A DNA stretch of 34,449 nt, from the IMG/VR virus record IMGVR_UViG_3300047440_000214, positions 1 to 34,449 of that record. The stretch is one strand, 5' to 3'. The position numbers and the translations under genes are program-made. Positions 13,651-19,385 of this stretch are shown here, piece after piece. The stretch's first letter is position 1. The number at the start of each line of letters is the position of its first letter. Origin of the DNA: a virus. Below the pieces are notes generated by a model. It did not search any database, was not told the origin of the DNA, and was given only the letters and a program-made list of their open reading frames with translations.

Positions 13651-13862
13651 ACAAGATGACAGAGGCGCAGTACCGCGAGGCCCTCGCGCGCGTCGAGGTG
13701 CTCGTCGTGCTCGACCCGGCACCAGACACGCCCGATGGGTTTGAACTGTTCAAGCTCGCGGTTGCGTGCGATGTTTATGAGCAATCGCGCTGGCCGTTCC
13801 CGCAGCCGCAGCGAACAGAGACGGCGCTGAGAAGGTTCCGCAGCAGGGAGGGCAAGTCATGA
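13647..13862 (+). CDS. HigA-antitoxin N-domain-like small protein, 71 aa
   Basis: The sequence YREALARVEVLVVLDPAPDT followed by PDGFELFKLAVACDVYEQSR WPFPQPQR matches the pattern of the N-terminal region of HigA-type antitoxins (YExALxRIExLxD..PGTPEGDELELLxxLVExYExxHYPI). The helix-turn-helix that normally follows is absent: the protein stops at residue 71. As HigA's N-domain contacts the toxin, a free-standing copy might bind a host toxin, but this is inference. No HigB toxin is encoded beside it. Confidence 0.55.
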   Translation: MNKMTEAQYREALARVEVLVVLDPAPDTPDGFELFKLAVACDVYEQSRWPFPQPQRTETALRRFRSREGKS

Positions 13863-14128
13863 CGGGCCACCGCACGAACGCCGAAGCGCGCTGCCCGGCC
13901 TGCCAGCACAAGCTCGACGGCGCGAGCCACCCCGGCGACGACAGCAAGAAACCCAAGCCGGGCGACATCTCGGTCTGCATCAGCTGCAGCGTCGTACTGG
14001 AGTTTCAGACCGATCTGACCCTGCGCCTGGCGCCGCAGAAGGTGGTCGATAGCTTGCCCTTTCCTGTGCGCATGCAGATCGAGACGCTGCGCCACGTCAT
14101 TCAGAGGATGCCCAGAGACAAGCCATGA
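13859..14128 (+). CDS. Zinc-ribbon-like small protein, 89 aa
   Basis: Two CxxC pairs, CPACQHKLDG (Cys12/Cys15) and ISVCISCSVVLEF (about Cys40/Cys43), flank a polar linker and suggest one zinc-ribbon. The second half is a helix-rich tail LRLAPQKVVDSLPFPVRMQI. The layout is typical of small phage nucleic-acid or protein-binding factors. The start overlaps the preceding stop as ATGA, and the end overlaps the YkgJ-like gene in the same way. Confidence 0.65.
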   Translation: MTGHRTNAEARCPACQHKLDGASHPGDDSKKPKPGDISVCISCSVVLEFQTDLTLRLAPQKVVDSLPFPVRMQIETLRHVIQRMPRDKP

Positions 14129-14778
14129 CGACTCCGACGACCATCCCGATTCGCAGCGAAGCGCTCGCCGGTTGGGCAAGCAAAGCGCCGCCACACGAGA
14201 AAGAGGTGGTGCTGCACATGCACTACCACTACCGCGAACAACTGAGCGCAGCCCGGTTCGCTGTCCCGCTGACTCAGCCGGAAGGCATCGCGGCCGGCAT
14301 CAATGAGGTGATCGACACGGCGGTCGAGCGGCAGCTCAAAAGCAAGCAAGGCCGCAAGGTCACGTGCCGGCGCGGCTGCTCGGCCTGCTGCCACCTGCAC
14401 GTGACGATCACCGAGCCCGAGGCGAAGCTCGCGCTGCTCGAAGCTGCCGACGCTGGCTGGCAGATCGACACTGAGCGCGCCCGTCTGCAAGCCCAGGCCA
14501 AGGGCATCGAAGCATGGGGTGCGCTGCGCGACGAGCAGCGCGCGTGCATCTTCCTGACCCCGGCGGGCCTGTGCGCGATCTACCAACACCGGCCGGGTGC
14601 GTGCCGAAAGTACATGGTGATCAGCCCGCCGGCCGAGTGCGACAGCATCCGCAGGCCAGGGCACAAGGTCGCCCAGTTGATCGCCGTCGAGGCCGAGGTC
14701 ATGTTTAACGCAGCGCTTGACGTGTTCCCTTCCGGCACGCTGCCGGCGATGGTGCTGGCCGAGCTGGAGAAGCCGTGA
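14125..14778 (+). CDS. YkgJ-family cysteine-cluster protein, 217 aa
   Basis: The signature C-x3-C-x2-CC is present as CRRGCSACC (Cys81, 85, 88, 89), followed by CIFLTPAGLCAIYQHRPGAC RKY (Cys141, 150, 160) and a further Cys172. The YkgJ/FliB-like family binds a metal or Fe-S cluster through these residues; its biochemical role is not settled, though some members are linked to protein lysine methylation. The first 75 residues are helical. A cluster protein inside a run of tiny phage genes is unexpected and may be an acquired host gene. Confidence 0.85.
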   Translation: MTTPTTIPIRSEALAGWASKAPPHEKEVVLHMHYHYREQLSAARFAVPLTQPEGIAAGINEVIDTAVERQLKSKQGRKVTCRRGCSACCHLHVTITEPEAKLALLEAADAGWQIDTERARLQAQAKGIEAWGALRDEQRACIFLTPAGLCAIYQHRPGACRKYMVISPPAECDSIRRPGHKVAQLIAVEAEVMFNAALDVFPSGTLPAMVLAELEKP

Positions 14779-15065
14779 GCAATCCCCTGCTCGACCAGCT
14801 GCGTGCAGACATGGAGAAGCGGCATCGACGCATCTGTCGCCTGCAGCGCTTGACGTACTGCTGTGTCGCCCTGCAGGTGTTCATCGCTGCCTGGTCAGCT
14901 TCGAGAATTGCACTCGGCGAGTCGAGCGTGCTTGCATATGTCAACGTGCTGTTCAACGCGACCATGGCGCTGGTGGGCCTGCACTGGCAGACCCAGCGGC
15001 GAGCAGCATGGAATGAGTTGCGCGACCAGTTCGAGCGCGAGATCGAGCGCCTGGAGAAGTCGTGA
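14775..15065 (+). CDS. Two-helix membrane protein, 96 aa
   Basis: The GTG start at 14775 has GGAGAAG 5 bases upstream and overlaps the YkgJ stop (GTGA). Two hydrophobic segments, LTYCCVALQVFIAAWSA (about 26-42) and VLAYVNVLFNATMALVGLHW (about 52-71), are framed by charged ends (RADMEKRHRRICRL and RDQFEREIERLEKS). The size and topology recall class II holins, but no endolysin or spanin is nearby, so it is kept as a membrane protein of unknown role. Confidence 0.65.
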   Translation: MSNPLLDQLRADMEKRHRRICRLQRLTYCCVALQVFIAAWSASRIALGESSVLAYVNVLFNATMALVGLHWQTQRRAAWNELRDQFEREIERLEKS

Positions 15066-15289
15066 GCGAGCCGCTCAAGGTCTGGACGCTGTTCGAACAC
15101 CCGAAAGACGCGCCCGACTTCTACGTGCTGCGCCTGTTCGTGTGCACCGCCGGGTGTGCTTTTCCCACCACCACGGCCCACTTCGCCATCGACCCTGAGC
15201 CCTTGCGCGACCTGATGCGACGTCGAGGACTGACCCGCATCACGCGCTCGCCGAAGGACGAGCCGCAGATCGTCGAGGTCTGGCTGTAG
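15062..15289 (+). CDS. Hypothetical phage protein, 75 aa
   Basis: The GTG start has GGAGAAG 5 bases before it (the sequence reads GGAGAAGTCGTGAG) and overlaps the preceding stop. The product (VSEPLKVWTLFEHPKDAPDF, Met first) contains YVLRLFVCTAGCAFPTTTAH and ends QIVEVWL. It has a beta-rich look and no recognised motif. It closes the accessory cassette; the next 280 bases are non-coding and hold the C4 RNA. Confidence 0.6.
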   Translation: MSEPLKVWTLFEHPKDAPDFYVLRLFVCTAGCAFPTTTAHFAIDPEPLRDLMRRRGLTRITRSPKDEPQIVEVWL

Positions 15290-15386
15290 TTCCGCCTATC
15301 ACGGATCAATTTGAGCACGCTACACTGCCGCCGTCCCTGCGATAGGTGGGGATCGAGATTGGCGTCTCGTTGAACCGCTGCGACGC

Positions 15387-15418
15387 AAGCCGCAGCCACC
15401 CCGCAGGGTCTGCGGCTT
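15387..15418 (+). promoter_or_regulatory. Hairpin in the leader of the C4 RNA
   Basis: AAGCCGCAG (15387-15395) pairs perfectly with CTGCGGCTT (15410-15418) around a 14-base loop that can itself form CCC-GCA-GGG. It lies just upstream of the C4 core. It could be a processing signal or an attenuator. Confidence 0.5.
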
Positions 15419-15420
15419 CA

Positions 15421-15543
15421 TTGTCTGTGCCTCCATTTATGGCGGCCCGGACGGGGGGCCGCAAGGCCCGCCGGTTCGCGCAAGCGGTTCCCGGTACGCC
15501 AACCCGTTCGGGCTGCCGCCAACGCCTGGCGTCGTGACGGCAG
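15421..15543 (+). ncRNA. c4: C4 antisense RNA (P1/P7 type) upstream of the antirepressor
   Basis: The block TGCCTCCATTTATGGCGGCC ... GCCGGTTCG ... ACGCCAACCCG ... CTGCCGCC follows the conserved plan of phage C4 RNAs, which precede antirepressor genes in P1, P7 and many prophages. Visible structure: GGCGGC (15441-15446) with GCCGCC (15515-15520) closes the domain; inside are GGGCC-GCAA-GGCCC (about 15456-15469) and CGC-GCAA-GCG (15479-15486 region), both GNRA-like. Two segments are antisense to the antirepressor leader: GCCTC (15429-15433) pairs with GAGGC (15565-15569), and the stretch 15479-15490 pairs with 15554-15565 apart from one A-C mismatch and one G-U. C4 would block antirepressor translation in the lysogen. 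Confidence 0.75.
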
Positions 15544-15548
15544 TTTTT
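15513..15548 (+). terminator. Rho-independent terminator candidate at the end of C4
   Basis: CTGCCG (15513-15518) pairs with CGGCAG (15538-15543) and is followed by TTTTT (15544-15548). An inner ACGC/GCGT hairpin (15522-15532) shortens the loop. The 5' arm is shared with the closing helix of C4, so the two structures exclude one another and could act as a switch between C4 and read-through into the antirepressor. Confidence 0.55.
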
Positions 15549-15573
15549 CAACTGAACCGTCTGCGAGGCCCAA

Positions 15574-16203
15574 ATGGCTGACACGTTCCAAAGCGTCACG
15601 GCGCTGAATTTCCACCTCGATTCCATCAACCTGCGCATCATCATGCGCGGCGACGAGCCCTGGTTCGTCGCCGCCGACGTATGCGCCGCGCTGGAAATCG
15701 TCAACAGCCGGGATGCCTTGAGCCGACTGGACGACGATGAGAAGGGTGTCGGTTCAACCGACACCCTTGGTGGCAAGCAAGAGGTTGCCATCGTCAACGA
15801 ATCTGGCCTCTACAGCTTGATCCTCACCAGTCGCAAGCCCGAGGCGCGGCGGTTCAAGAAGTGGGTCACGGCCGAAGTGCTGCCGGCCATTCGGCGCACT
15901 GGCCGATTTGAATCCGGGACGCACATTGGATCCGCGGACGGTATCGACAAGTGGGTGGCCTTCGACGATGCCTATGAAGCCTTCGTCAAGGCTTACCCTA
16001 TGCTGGGGCTGGGCGGCGGTTCCTGGGCCGCCATCAATCTGCGGCGCAACTTCGGCCAACAGTTACTCGCGGCAGGCGCCGTGCTGCAACTGAAGAATCG
16101 CCGCTGGATCGCTCACCGGGACACCTTTGGCCCAGCCCTGTTCTCATTGCTGAACCGCTCGGCGGCCGAGATCATCGAGAAAGCTCTCCAAAGGAGACTC
16201 TAG
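15574..16203 (+). CDS. ant: BRO-family antirepressor
   Basis: Residues 10-110 form a BRO-N domain: LNFHLDSINLRIIMRGDEPW, FVAADVCAALEIVNSRDALS, EVAIVNESGLYSLILTSRKP and ARRFKKWVTAEVLPAIRRTG are all family landmarks. Residues about 122-202 form a second domain (FDDAYEAFVKAYPMLGLGGG, NRRWIAHRDTFGPALFSLL) that is encoded again as a separate protein at 19386. The ATG at 15574 has the Shine-Dalgarno GAGG (15565-15568), which lies inside the predicted C4 target. The protein should bind and neutralise the repressor, starting lytic growth, which matters because the repressor lacks a cleavage domain. Confidence 0.9.
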   Translation: MADTFQSVTALNFHLDSINLRIIMRGDEPWFVAADVCAALEIVNSRDALSRLDDDEKGVGSTDTLGGKQEVAIVNESGLYSLILTSRKPEARRFKKWVTAEVLPAIRRTGRFESGTHIGSADGIDKWVAFDDAYEAFVKAYPMLGLGGGSWAAINLRRNFGQQLLAAGAVLQLKNRRWIAHRDTFGPALFSLLNRSAAEIIEKALQRRL

Positions 16204-16455
16204 GCACCTAGCACAGATCTGTGCACTCTGACCGGGTGGCGCTTGGGAGCGTGAGAAAGTGCCAATGCCTCTAGAACGTGCCAGAAAGGCCGCTGTTCCA
16301 TTGGCAACAATCAAGCACCCAGCACACCTAAAAAAGTTATCCCGCGCACCTGCGGCTGTTCACATTCTGTCCACAGGTGCCGCCATGGGTGTTTTTTGCC
16401 ATTGGCACAGTTTGCCCACAGCTGTGGATAACCTCGTTAGCGCCCGCTGACGTGT
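16204..16455. other. Palindrome-rich non-coding region with a perfect DnaA box
   Basis: GCACAGATCTGTGC (16211-16224) and CCACAGCTGTGG (16416-16427) are perfect palindromes. GTGCCAATG (16259-16267) is repeated inverted as CATTGGCAC (16400-16408), and CCATTGGCA occurs at 16298 and 16399. TGTGGATAA (16423-16431) is the exact complement of the DnaA box TTATCCACA; TTGCCCACA (16412-16420) and CTGTCCACA (about 16367-16375) differ by two bases. GCACCTG (16346-16352) and CAGGTGC (16374-16380) form another inverted pair. No gene is supported here. Confidence 0.55.
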
Positions 16456-16480
16456 CTAGGTGGTTTCCCTAGTCGTCAGC
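16446..16480. terminator. Nested inverted repeat overlapping the stop of the XRE gene
   Basis: GCTGACG (16446-16452) pairs with CGTCAGC (16474-16480), and inside it CTAGG (16456-16460) pairs with CCTAG (16468-16472). The structure contains the stop codon of the leftward XRE gene. It lacks a T-run on either strand, so it may end transcription weakly, protect an mRNA 3' end, or be a protein-binding site. Confidence 0.4.
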
Positions 16481-16701
16481 ACCTCGGCGACCAGCTTGGC
16501 CATGGTGACCGGGTGTGCCTCGATCAATCCGAGCAGTACCCGAGCGGCCCGGTCAGGTTCACGCCGGGCAGTTTCCCAGTTCCGAACGGCGGTGACGTCC
16601 AGGCCATAGGCAGCTGCGAAGGCCTCCCGGGTCATGCGCGTGACGCGACGGGCGCGCAGTGCAAGCGGTGGCGGATCGAGGTCTGGGGCCGGAGGTCTCA
16701 T
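16456..16701 (-). CDS. XRE-family helix-turn-helix regulator, 81 aa
   Basis: The C-terminal 60 residues read RMTREAFAAAYGLDVTAVRN WETARREPDRAARVLLGLIE, a textbook XRE/Cro-CI helix-turn-helix with the conserved NWExxRREPD ending found in HigA/NadS-like regulators. The N-terminus is Pro-rich (MRPPAPDLDPPPLALRARR), so the start may lie a little inside. It is the only minus-strand gene between the immunity region and the tail genes, and faces away from attP. A 9-bp inverted repeat sits 17 bases upstream and is its likely autoregulatory operator. Confidence 0.8.
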   Translation of the reverse strand: MRPPAPDLDPPPLALRARRVTRMTREAFAAAYGLDVTAVRNWETARREPDRAARVLLGLIEAHPVTMAKLVAEVLTTRETT

Positions 16702-16717
16702 GGGTTTCGATTCTTGA

Positions 16718-16757
16718 CTGGGTAAATCGTCGCGGGCTCTTGTTTCGTTTTACCCAG
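16718..16757. promoter_or_regulatory. Inverted-repeat operator candidate upstream of the XRE gene
   Basis: CTGGGTAAA (16718-16726) and TTTACCCAG (16749-16757) are perfect inverted 9-mers, 22 bases apart, directly in front of the regulator start. The dyad and its place are typical of an autoregulated helix-turn-helix gene. Confidence 0.55.
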
Positions 16758-16829
16758 CCACTGCGAGAGGAGGACGGCCTGCCTTGCCGTGGCATGGCCT
16801 CGAGGCTTACCCACGCAACGCGTATCAAT

Positions 16830-16898
16830 CTGCAAGCCATTGCAGCAAACCAACGCCAACCGGTGCTAAAGTTACTGCTGTGCTGCAAGCAATTGCAG
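16830..16898. repeat. Pair of 16-bp arm-type repeats beside attP
   Basis: CTGCAAGCCATTGCAG (16830-16845) and CTGCAAGCAATTGCAG (16883-16898) differ by one base. Each is an imperfect palindrome (CTGCAA...TTGCAG). A third, diverged copy, CTGCAAGCCGTTGCAC, lies at 19268-19283 before the AlpA-type region. Their place next to the attachment core suggests integrase-arm or excisionase sites. Confidence 0.5.
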
Positions 16899-16909
16899 AT
16901 TGTGCCGCA

Positions 16910-16954
16910 TTCACACTGTCGGGGTCGGGGGTTCGAAACCCTCACCGCCCACCA
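16910..16954 (+). other. attP: attP core: 3' half of tRNA-Val(CAC)
   Basis: Read 5' to 3', the sequence fits tRNA positions exactly: anticodon loop TTCACAC (16910-16916, anticodon CAC), 3' anticodon stem TGTCG, variable loop GGGTC, T stem GGGGG, T loop TTCGAAA, T stem CCCTC, acceptor strand ACCGCCC, discriminator A and CCA (to 16954). The 5' half of a tRNA is absent. Phages that integrate into tRNA genes carry such a 3' fragment in attP so that the host tRNA is rebuilt on insertion. The integrase gene starts 129 bases downstream. Confidence 0.8.
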
Positions 16955-17022
16955 AGAATACAGAAAAGCACAGGAAATCAAGGGCTTACAGCACACCGAT
17001 ACCCGGCGGACCCGGGGTGTCA

Positions 17023-17064
17023 GTGCAGTGCTCCTGGGGTTAACCCGAAAAAGGAGCACTGCAC
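17023..17064. promoter_or_regulatory. 12-bp perfect inverted repeat upstream of int
   Basis: GTGCAGTGCTCC (17023-17034) and GGAGCACTGCAC (17053-17064) are perfect inverted copies around a loop that holds the palindrome GGGTTAACCC (17037-17046). A further GTGCTCC (17075-17081), touching the int start codon, can pair with the second arm, giving two mutually exclusive hairpins. No other Shine-Dalgarno precedes int, so this may control integrase translation or be a protein-binding arm site. Confidence 0.5.
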
Positions 17065-17082
17065 GGATCAGAAAGTGCTCCC

Positions 17083-18327
17083 ATGAACCACGCTGAAACT
17101 GTTTCGACCACCGGCGCGCCCCGCGCCATCCCCGGCGCTGCGCCCAGCGCATCCCCCACCACCACCAGCAGCACCACCGCGCCCAAGCGCACACGCCGCC
17201 TCGGCGTCAGCGCCGACCTGCGCGTCATCGCACCCCGCGAGGGCCTGCCGCTCACGCTGCGCGAACTGATCGCGCTGCGCCAGGCCGAGAACCCCACCGC
17301 CCACGCCGACAGCACCATGCGCATGCGCAAGTGGCTCGACGACTTCCAACTCGGCGACCTGCCCGCCTGGGGCATCACCCGCGAACAGATCGAGGCGGGC
17401 TCGCGCATCATGGTGCAGCAGGGCTATGCCATCAGCACCGCAAACCGCGACGTCGGCGAGCTCGGCATGCTCTACCGCTGGGCGGCCAAGAAGGAATTCA
17501 CGCCGGACGGCTTCAACTCGCCCACCATCACCATCGCGCGCGACCCCGAGCCCATGCGCGTGATCGAGCCGGCCCGCCCCGGCGAGTGGGAGCAACTGCG
17601 CCGCCTCGCCAAAGGGTTCCAGGACCCGAAGTTCACGCTCTTTGTCTGGTTGCTGATGGACACCGGCGCACGGCGCAGCGAGATCGGCGAGCGCACCTGG
17701 GCCGACTTCGACCTCGATGCCGAGGAAGGCCCCAACCTCGTGCTCAAGGCCGAGGACACCAAGACCGACAAGCCGCGGCGCCTCTACTTCAGCCACGAGA
17801 CGGCGCAGCTGCTGCGCCGCCTGCGCCCGGTCGAGCGCTACCGCGGCTGCCTCGTCTTCGTGAGCCCACGCGGCACCGGCCCGAACAAGTACCGCAAGCC
17901 CTGGGCGCGCCTGACCGAGCTGCTCGGGCGCCCCGACCTGCGCGTGCACGACTTGCGCCACATGGTCGCCGCGGAGCTGCTCAAACAGCGCAAAGGCATG
18001 AGCCAGGTCGCACAGATGCTCGGCCACAGCAGCCTCGTGCTGCACCGCCGCTATGGTCACCTCGACGATTCCGCGGTGCGCGACATGCAGGCCGACCGCC
18101 TCGGGCTGGAGAACGAGCGCCCGCTGGGCTGGAAAGAGGTCGACGAGGCCAAGGTGCGCCATGCCGAGCGCGTGGCCAACGCGCCGGCCGACGCCTACGC
18201 CGAGGCGCAGCGCCTGCAGCTCGTCGCGCAGGAGGCCATGGCCGCCGCGATGGCTGCCGCCCAGGCCCTGGCCGGCATGCGCAACCCCAACGTGGCGCCC
18301 ACGTTGCGCGCAGGAGTCCAGGCATGA
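17083..18327 (+). CDS. int: Tyrosine-recombinase integrase
   Basis: The catalytic residues are visible: Arg197 in LMDTGARRSEIGERTW, a Lys in the beta-hairpin EDTKTDKPRRLYF, His289-Arg292-His293 in RVHDLRHMVA, His315 in QMLGHSSLVL, and Tyr324 in HRRYGHL. Residues about 55-135 form the core-binding helical domain (LTLRELIALRQAENPTAHAD). The 414-residue length is normal; the first 35 residues (Thr/Ser/Pro-rich) and the last 50 (Ala-rich) are extra. It should join attP to the 3' end of a host tRNA-Val gene. The start is the ATG at 17083, although no ordinary Shine-Dalgarno is seen. The stop overlaps the next gene. Confidence 0.93.
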   Translation: MNHAETVSTTGAPRAIPGAAPSASPTTTSSTTAPKRTRRLGVSADLRVIAPREGLPLTLRELIALRQAENPTAHADSTMRMRKWLDDFQLGDLPAWGITREQIEAGSRIMVQQGYAISTANRDVGELGMLYRWAAKKEFTPDGFNSPTITIARDPEPMRVIEPARPGEWEQLRRLAKGFQDPKFTLFVWLLMDTGARRSEIGERTWADFDLDAEEGPNLVLKAEDTKTDKPRRLYFSHETAQLLRRLRPVERYRGCLVFVSPRGTGPNKYRKPWARLTELLGRPDLRVHDLRHMVAAELLKQRKGMSQVAQMLGHSSLVLHRRYGHLDDSAVRDMQADRLGLENERPLGWKEVDEAKVRHAERVANAPADAYAEAQRLQLVAQEAMAAAMAAAQALAGMRNPNVAPTLRAGVQA

Positions 18328-18734
18328 AGCGCCTCGCCCTGGTTCTGGCTGCCGCGGCCCTGGCCGGCTGCGCCGCCAAGACCATCGCGAATGCCGACCT
18401 CGAGGAAGCGCAGCGCATCGTGCCGACCTGCGCGGCCGGCCCCGACTGTGATGCGAAGTGGAGTGCCGCCCGGCGCTGGATCGACCAGAACATCAGCTTC
18501 AAGCTGATCATGTCCGGCGACTACCTGCTGCAGACCGAGGGGCCGATCTACGTCGAGTGGGGCACGAGCCAGGGTGTGAAACTGGCCGCGTCGGTCAGGC
18601 GCGTGGCCGATGGGCCCGAGCGTTTCCGCATCGTCGCCGAGATCAACTGTGGCAACCCCTTCGGGTGCTACCCCGAGTGGCAGTCGGCCCTGCTCGATTT
18701 CAACCGCACCGTGGGCGCGGCGCAGGCGAAATGA
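18324..18734 (+). CDS. Predicted lipoprotein downstream of int, 136 aa
   Basis: MKRLALVLAAAALAGCAAK is a complete lipoprotein signal: basic start, hydrophobic stretch, lipobox LAGC with Cys16 as the acylation site. The mature part (CAAKTIANADLEEAQRIVPT) has further cysteines (TCAAGPDC, INCGNPFGCY) that could form disulfides in the periplasm. The gene is coupled to int by ATGA and followed by another coupled gene, so it may be expressed from the lysogeny region. Lipoproteins at this place can change the host surface or block superinfecting phages; that role is inference. Confidence 0.8.
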   Translation: MKRLALVLAAAALAGCAAKTIANADLEEAQRIVPTCAAGPDCDAKWSAARRWIDQNISFKLIMSGDYLLQTEGPIYVEWGTSQGVKLAASVRRVADGPERFRIVAEINCGNPFGCYPEWQSALLDFNRTVGAAQAK

Positions 18735-19213
18735 CGAAGCCGCTGGCCTGGCAGGTCGACCCCGCCTGGCCGGCGGTGCCCGCATCCGCCGAGGATGACG
18801 AGGCGCCGGAACAGGATATTGACGTCCCGCGGCAGGTCGACCTGGTCGACCAACAGGTCTCGGCATTGCGCCAGCGCGTCGCCGCCTTTCATTGCGACGG
18901 AACAAACCTGCAGGTCAAACTCCACCACGCCCAGCGCGCCCTCCAGGCGCACACAGGAGCGCCGCAAGTGCCGACCAGCATGGCGCGCCCGCGGCGGCAG
19001 TTTGCGGGGCACCACGCGCGCAACGACCGCCTTCTTGCCGCCTTCGAAACGACGCCGGCCCACCTGCCGCACCTGCAGCGCTGCCGCCTCGCCGCGCAGA
19101 TCCTGGCCGCCGAGATTGCGGCCAGCGCCGGCCTGCCGATCGAGCGCGCCCGCGTCCTGCCGGCGACCACTGCGCGAGACGCCATCGCCGAAGCGAAGAG
19201 CCGGCGGGGCTGA
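18731..19213 (+). CDS. Hypothetical phage protein, 160 aa
   Basis: The ATG overlaps the lipoprotein stop. The product begins MTKPLAWQVDPAWPAVPASA and continues with an acidic linker, then a helix-rich, basic body (VDQQVSALRQRVAAFHCDGT, RARVLPATTARDAIAEAKSR). It lacks a signal peptide and membrane segments, so it is cytoplasmic. No family recognised. It is followed by 172 non-coding bases that hold a strong hairpin. Confidence 0.6.
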   Translation: MTKPLAWQVDPAWPAVPASAEDDEAPEQDIDVPRQVDLVDQQVSALRQRVAAFHCDGTNLQVKLHHAQRALQAHTGAPQVPTSMARPRRQFAGHHARNDRLLAAFETTPAHLPHLQRCRLAAQILAAEIAASAGLPIERARVLPATTARDAIAEAKSRRG

Positions 19214-19319
19214 TCCAAATCCCGCCAAAGCCCGCCAGCGGGTTTGCGTCTGAACCACTCCACTGCGCTGCAAGCCGTTGCACGATGGCCACCGGCTGAC
19301 GTGCTGTCGGCCCTTGTTT

Positions 19320-19357
19320 CCCGCAGGGATGCGCCACACCGTCGCACTCCCTGCGGG
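19320..19357 (+). terminator. Strong hairpin before the stand-alone antirepressor-domain gene
   Basis: CCCGCAGGGA (19320-19329) pairs with TCCCTGCGGG (19348-19357), and TGCG (19330-19333) with CGCA (19343-19346) extends the stem past a single bulged C. The stem is followed by GCTTTTAC, a short T-run. It may terminate the int transcript or attenuate expression of the gene that starts 28 bases later. Confidence 0.55.
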
Positions 19358-19385
19358 GCTTTTACAGCGGAGAGAGCAAACAACC

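Noticed and set aside
14775-15065. Holin assignment for the two-helix membrane protein
   Set aside because: Topology alone fits many small membrane proteins; no endolysin or spanin is nearby and the gene lies in the early accessory cassette.
16259-16450. 63-codon plus-strand frame in the palindrome-rich region
   Set aside because: No Shine-Dalgarno, no similarity to anything recognised, and the region is better explained by its palindromes and DnaA boxes.
16861-16954. Complete tRNA gene
   Set aside because: Only the anticodon-loop-to-CCA half matches; the 5' acceptor strand, D arm and a fully paired anticodon stem are missing, so it is an attachment-site fragment.
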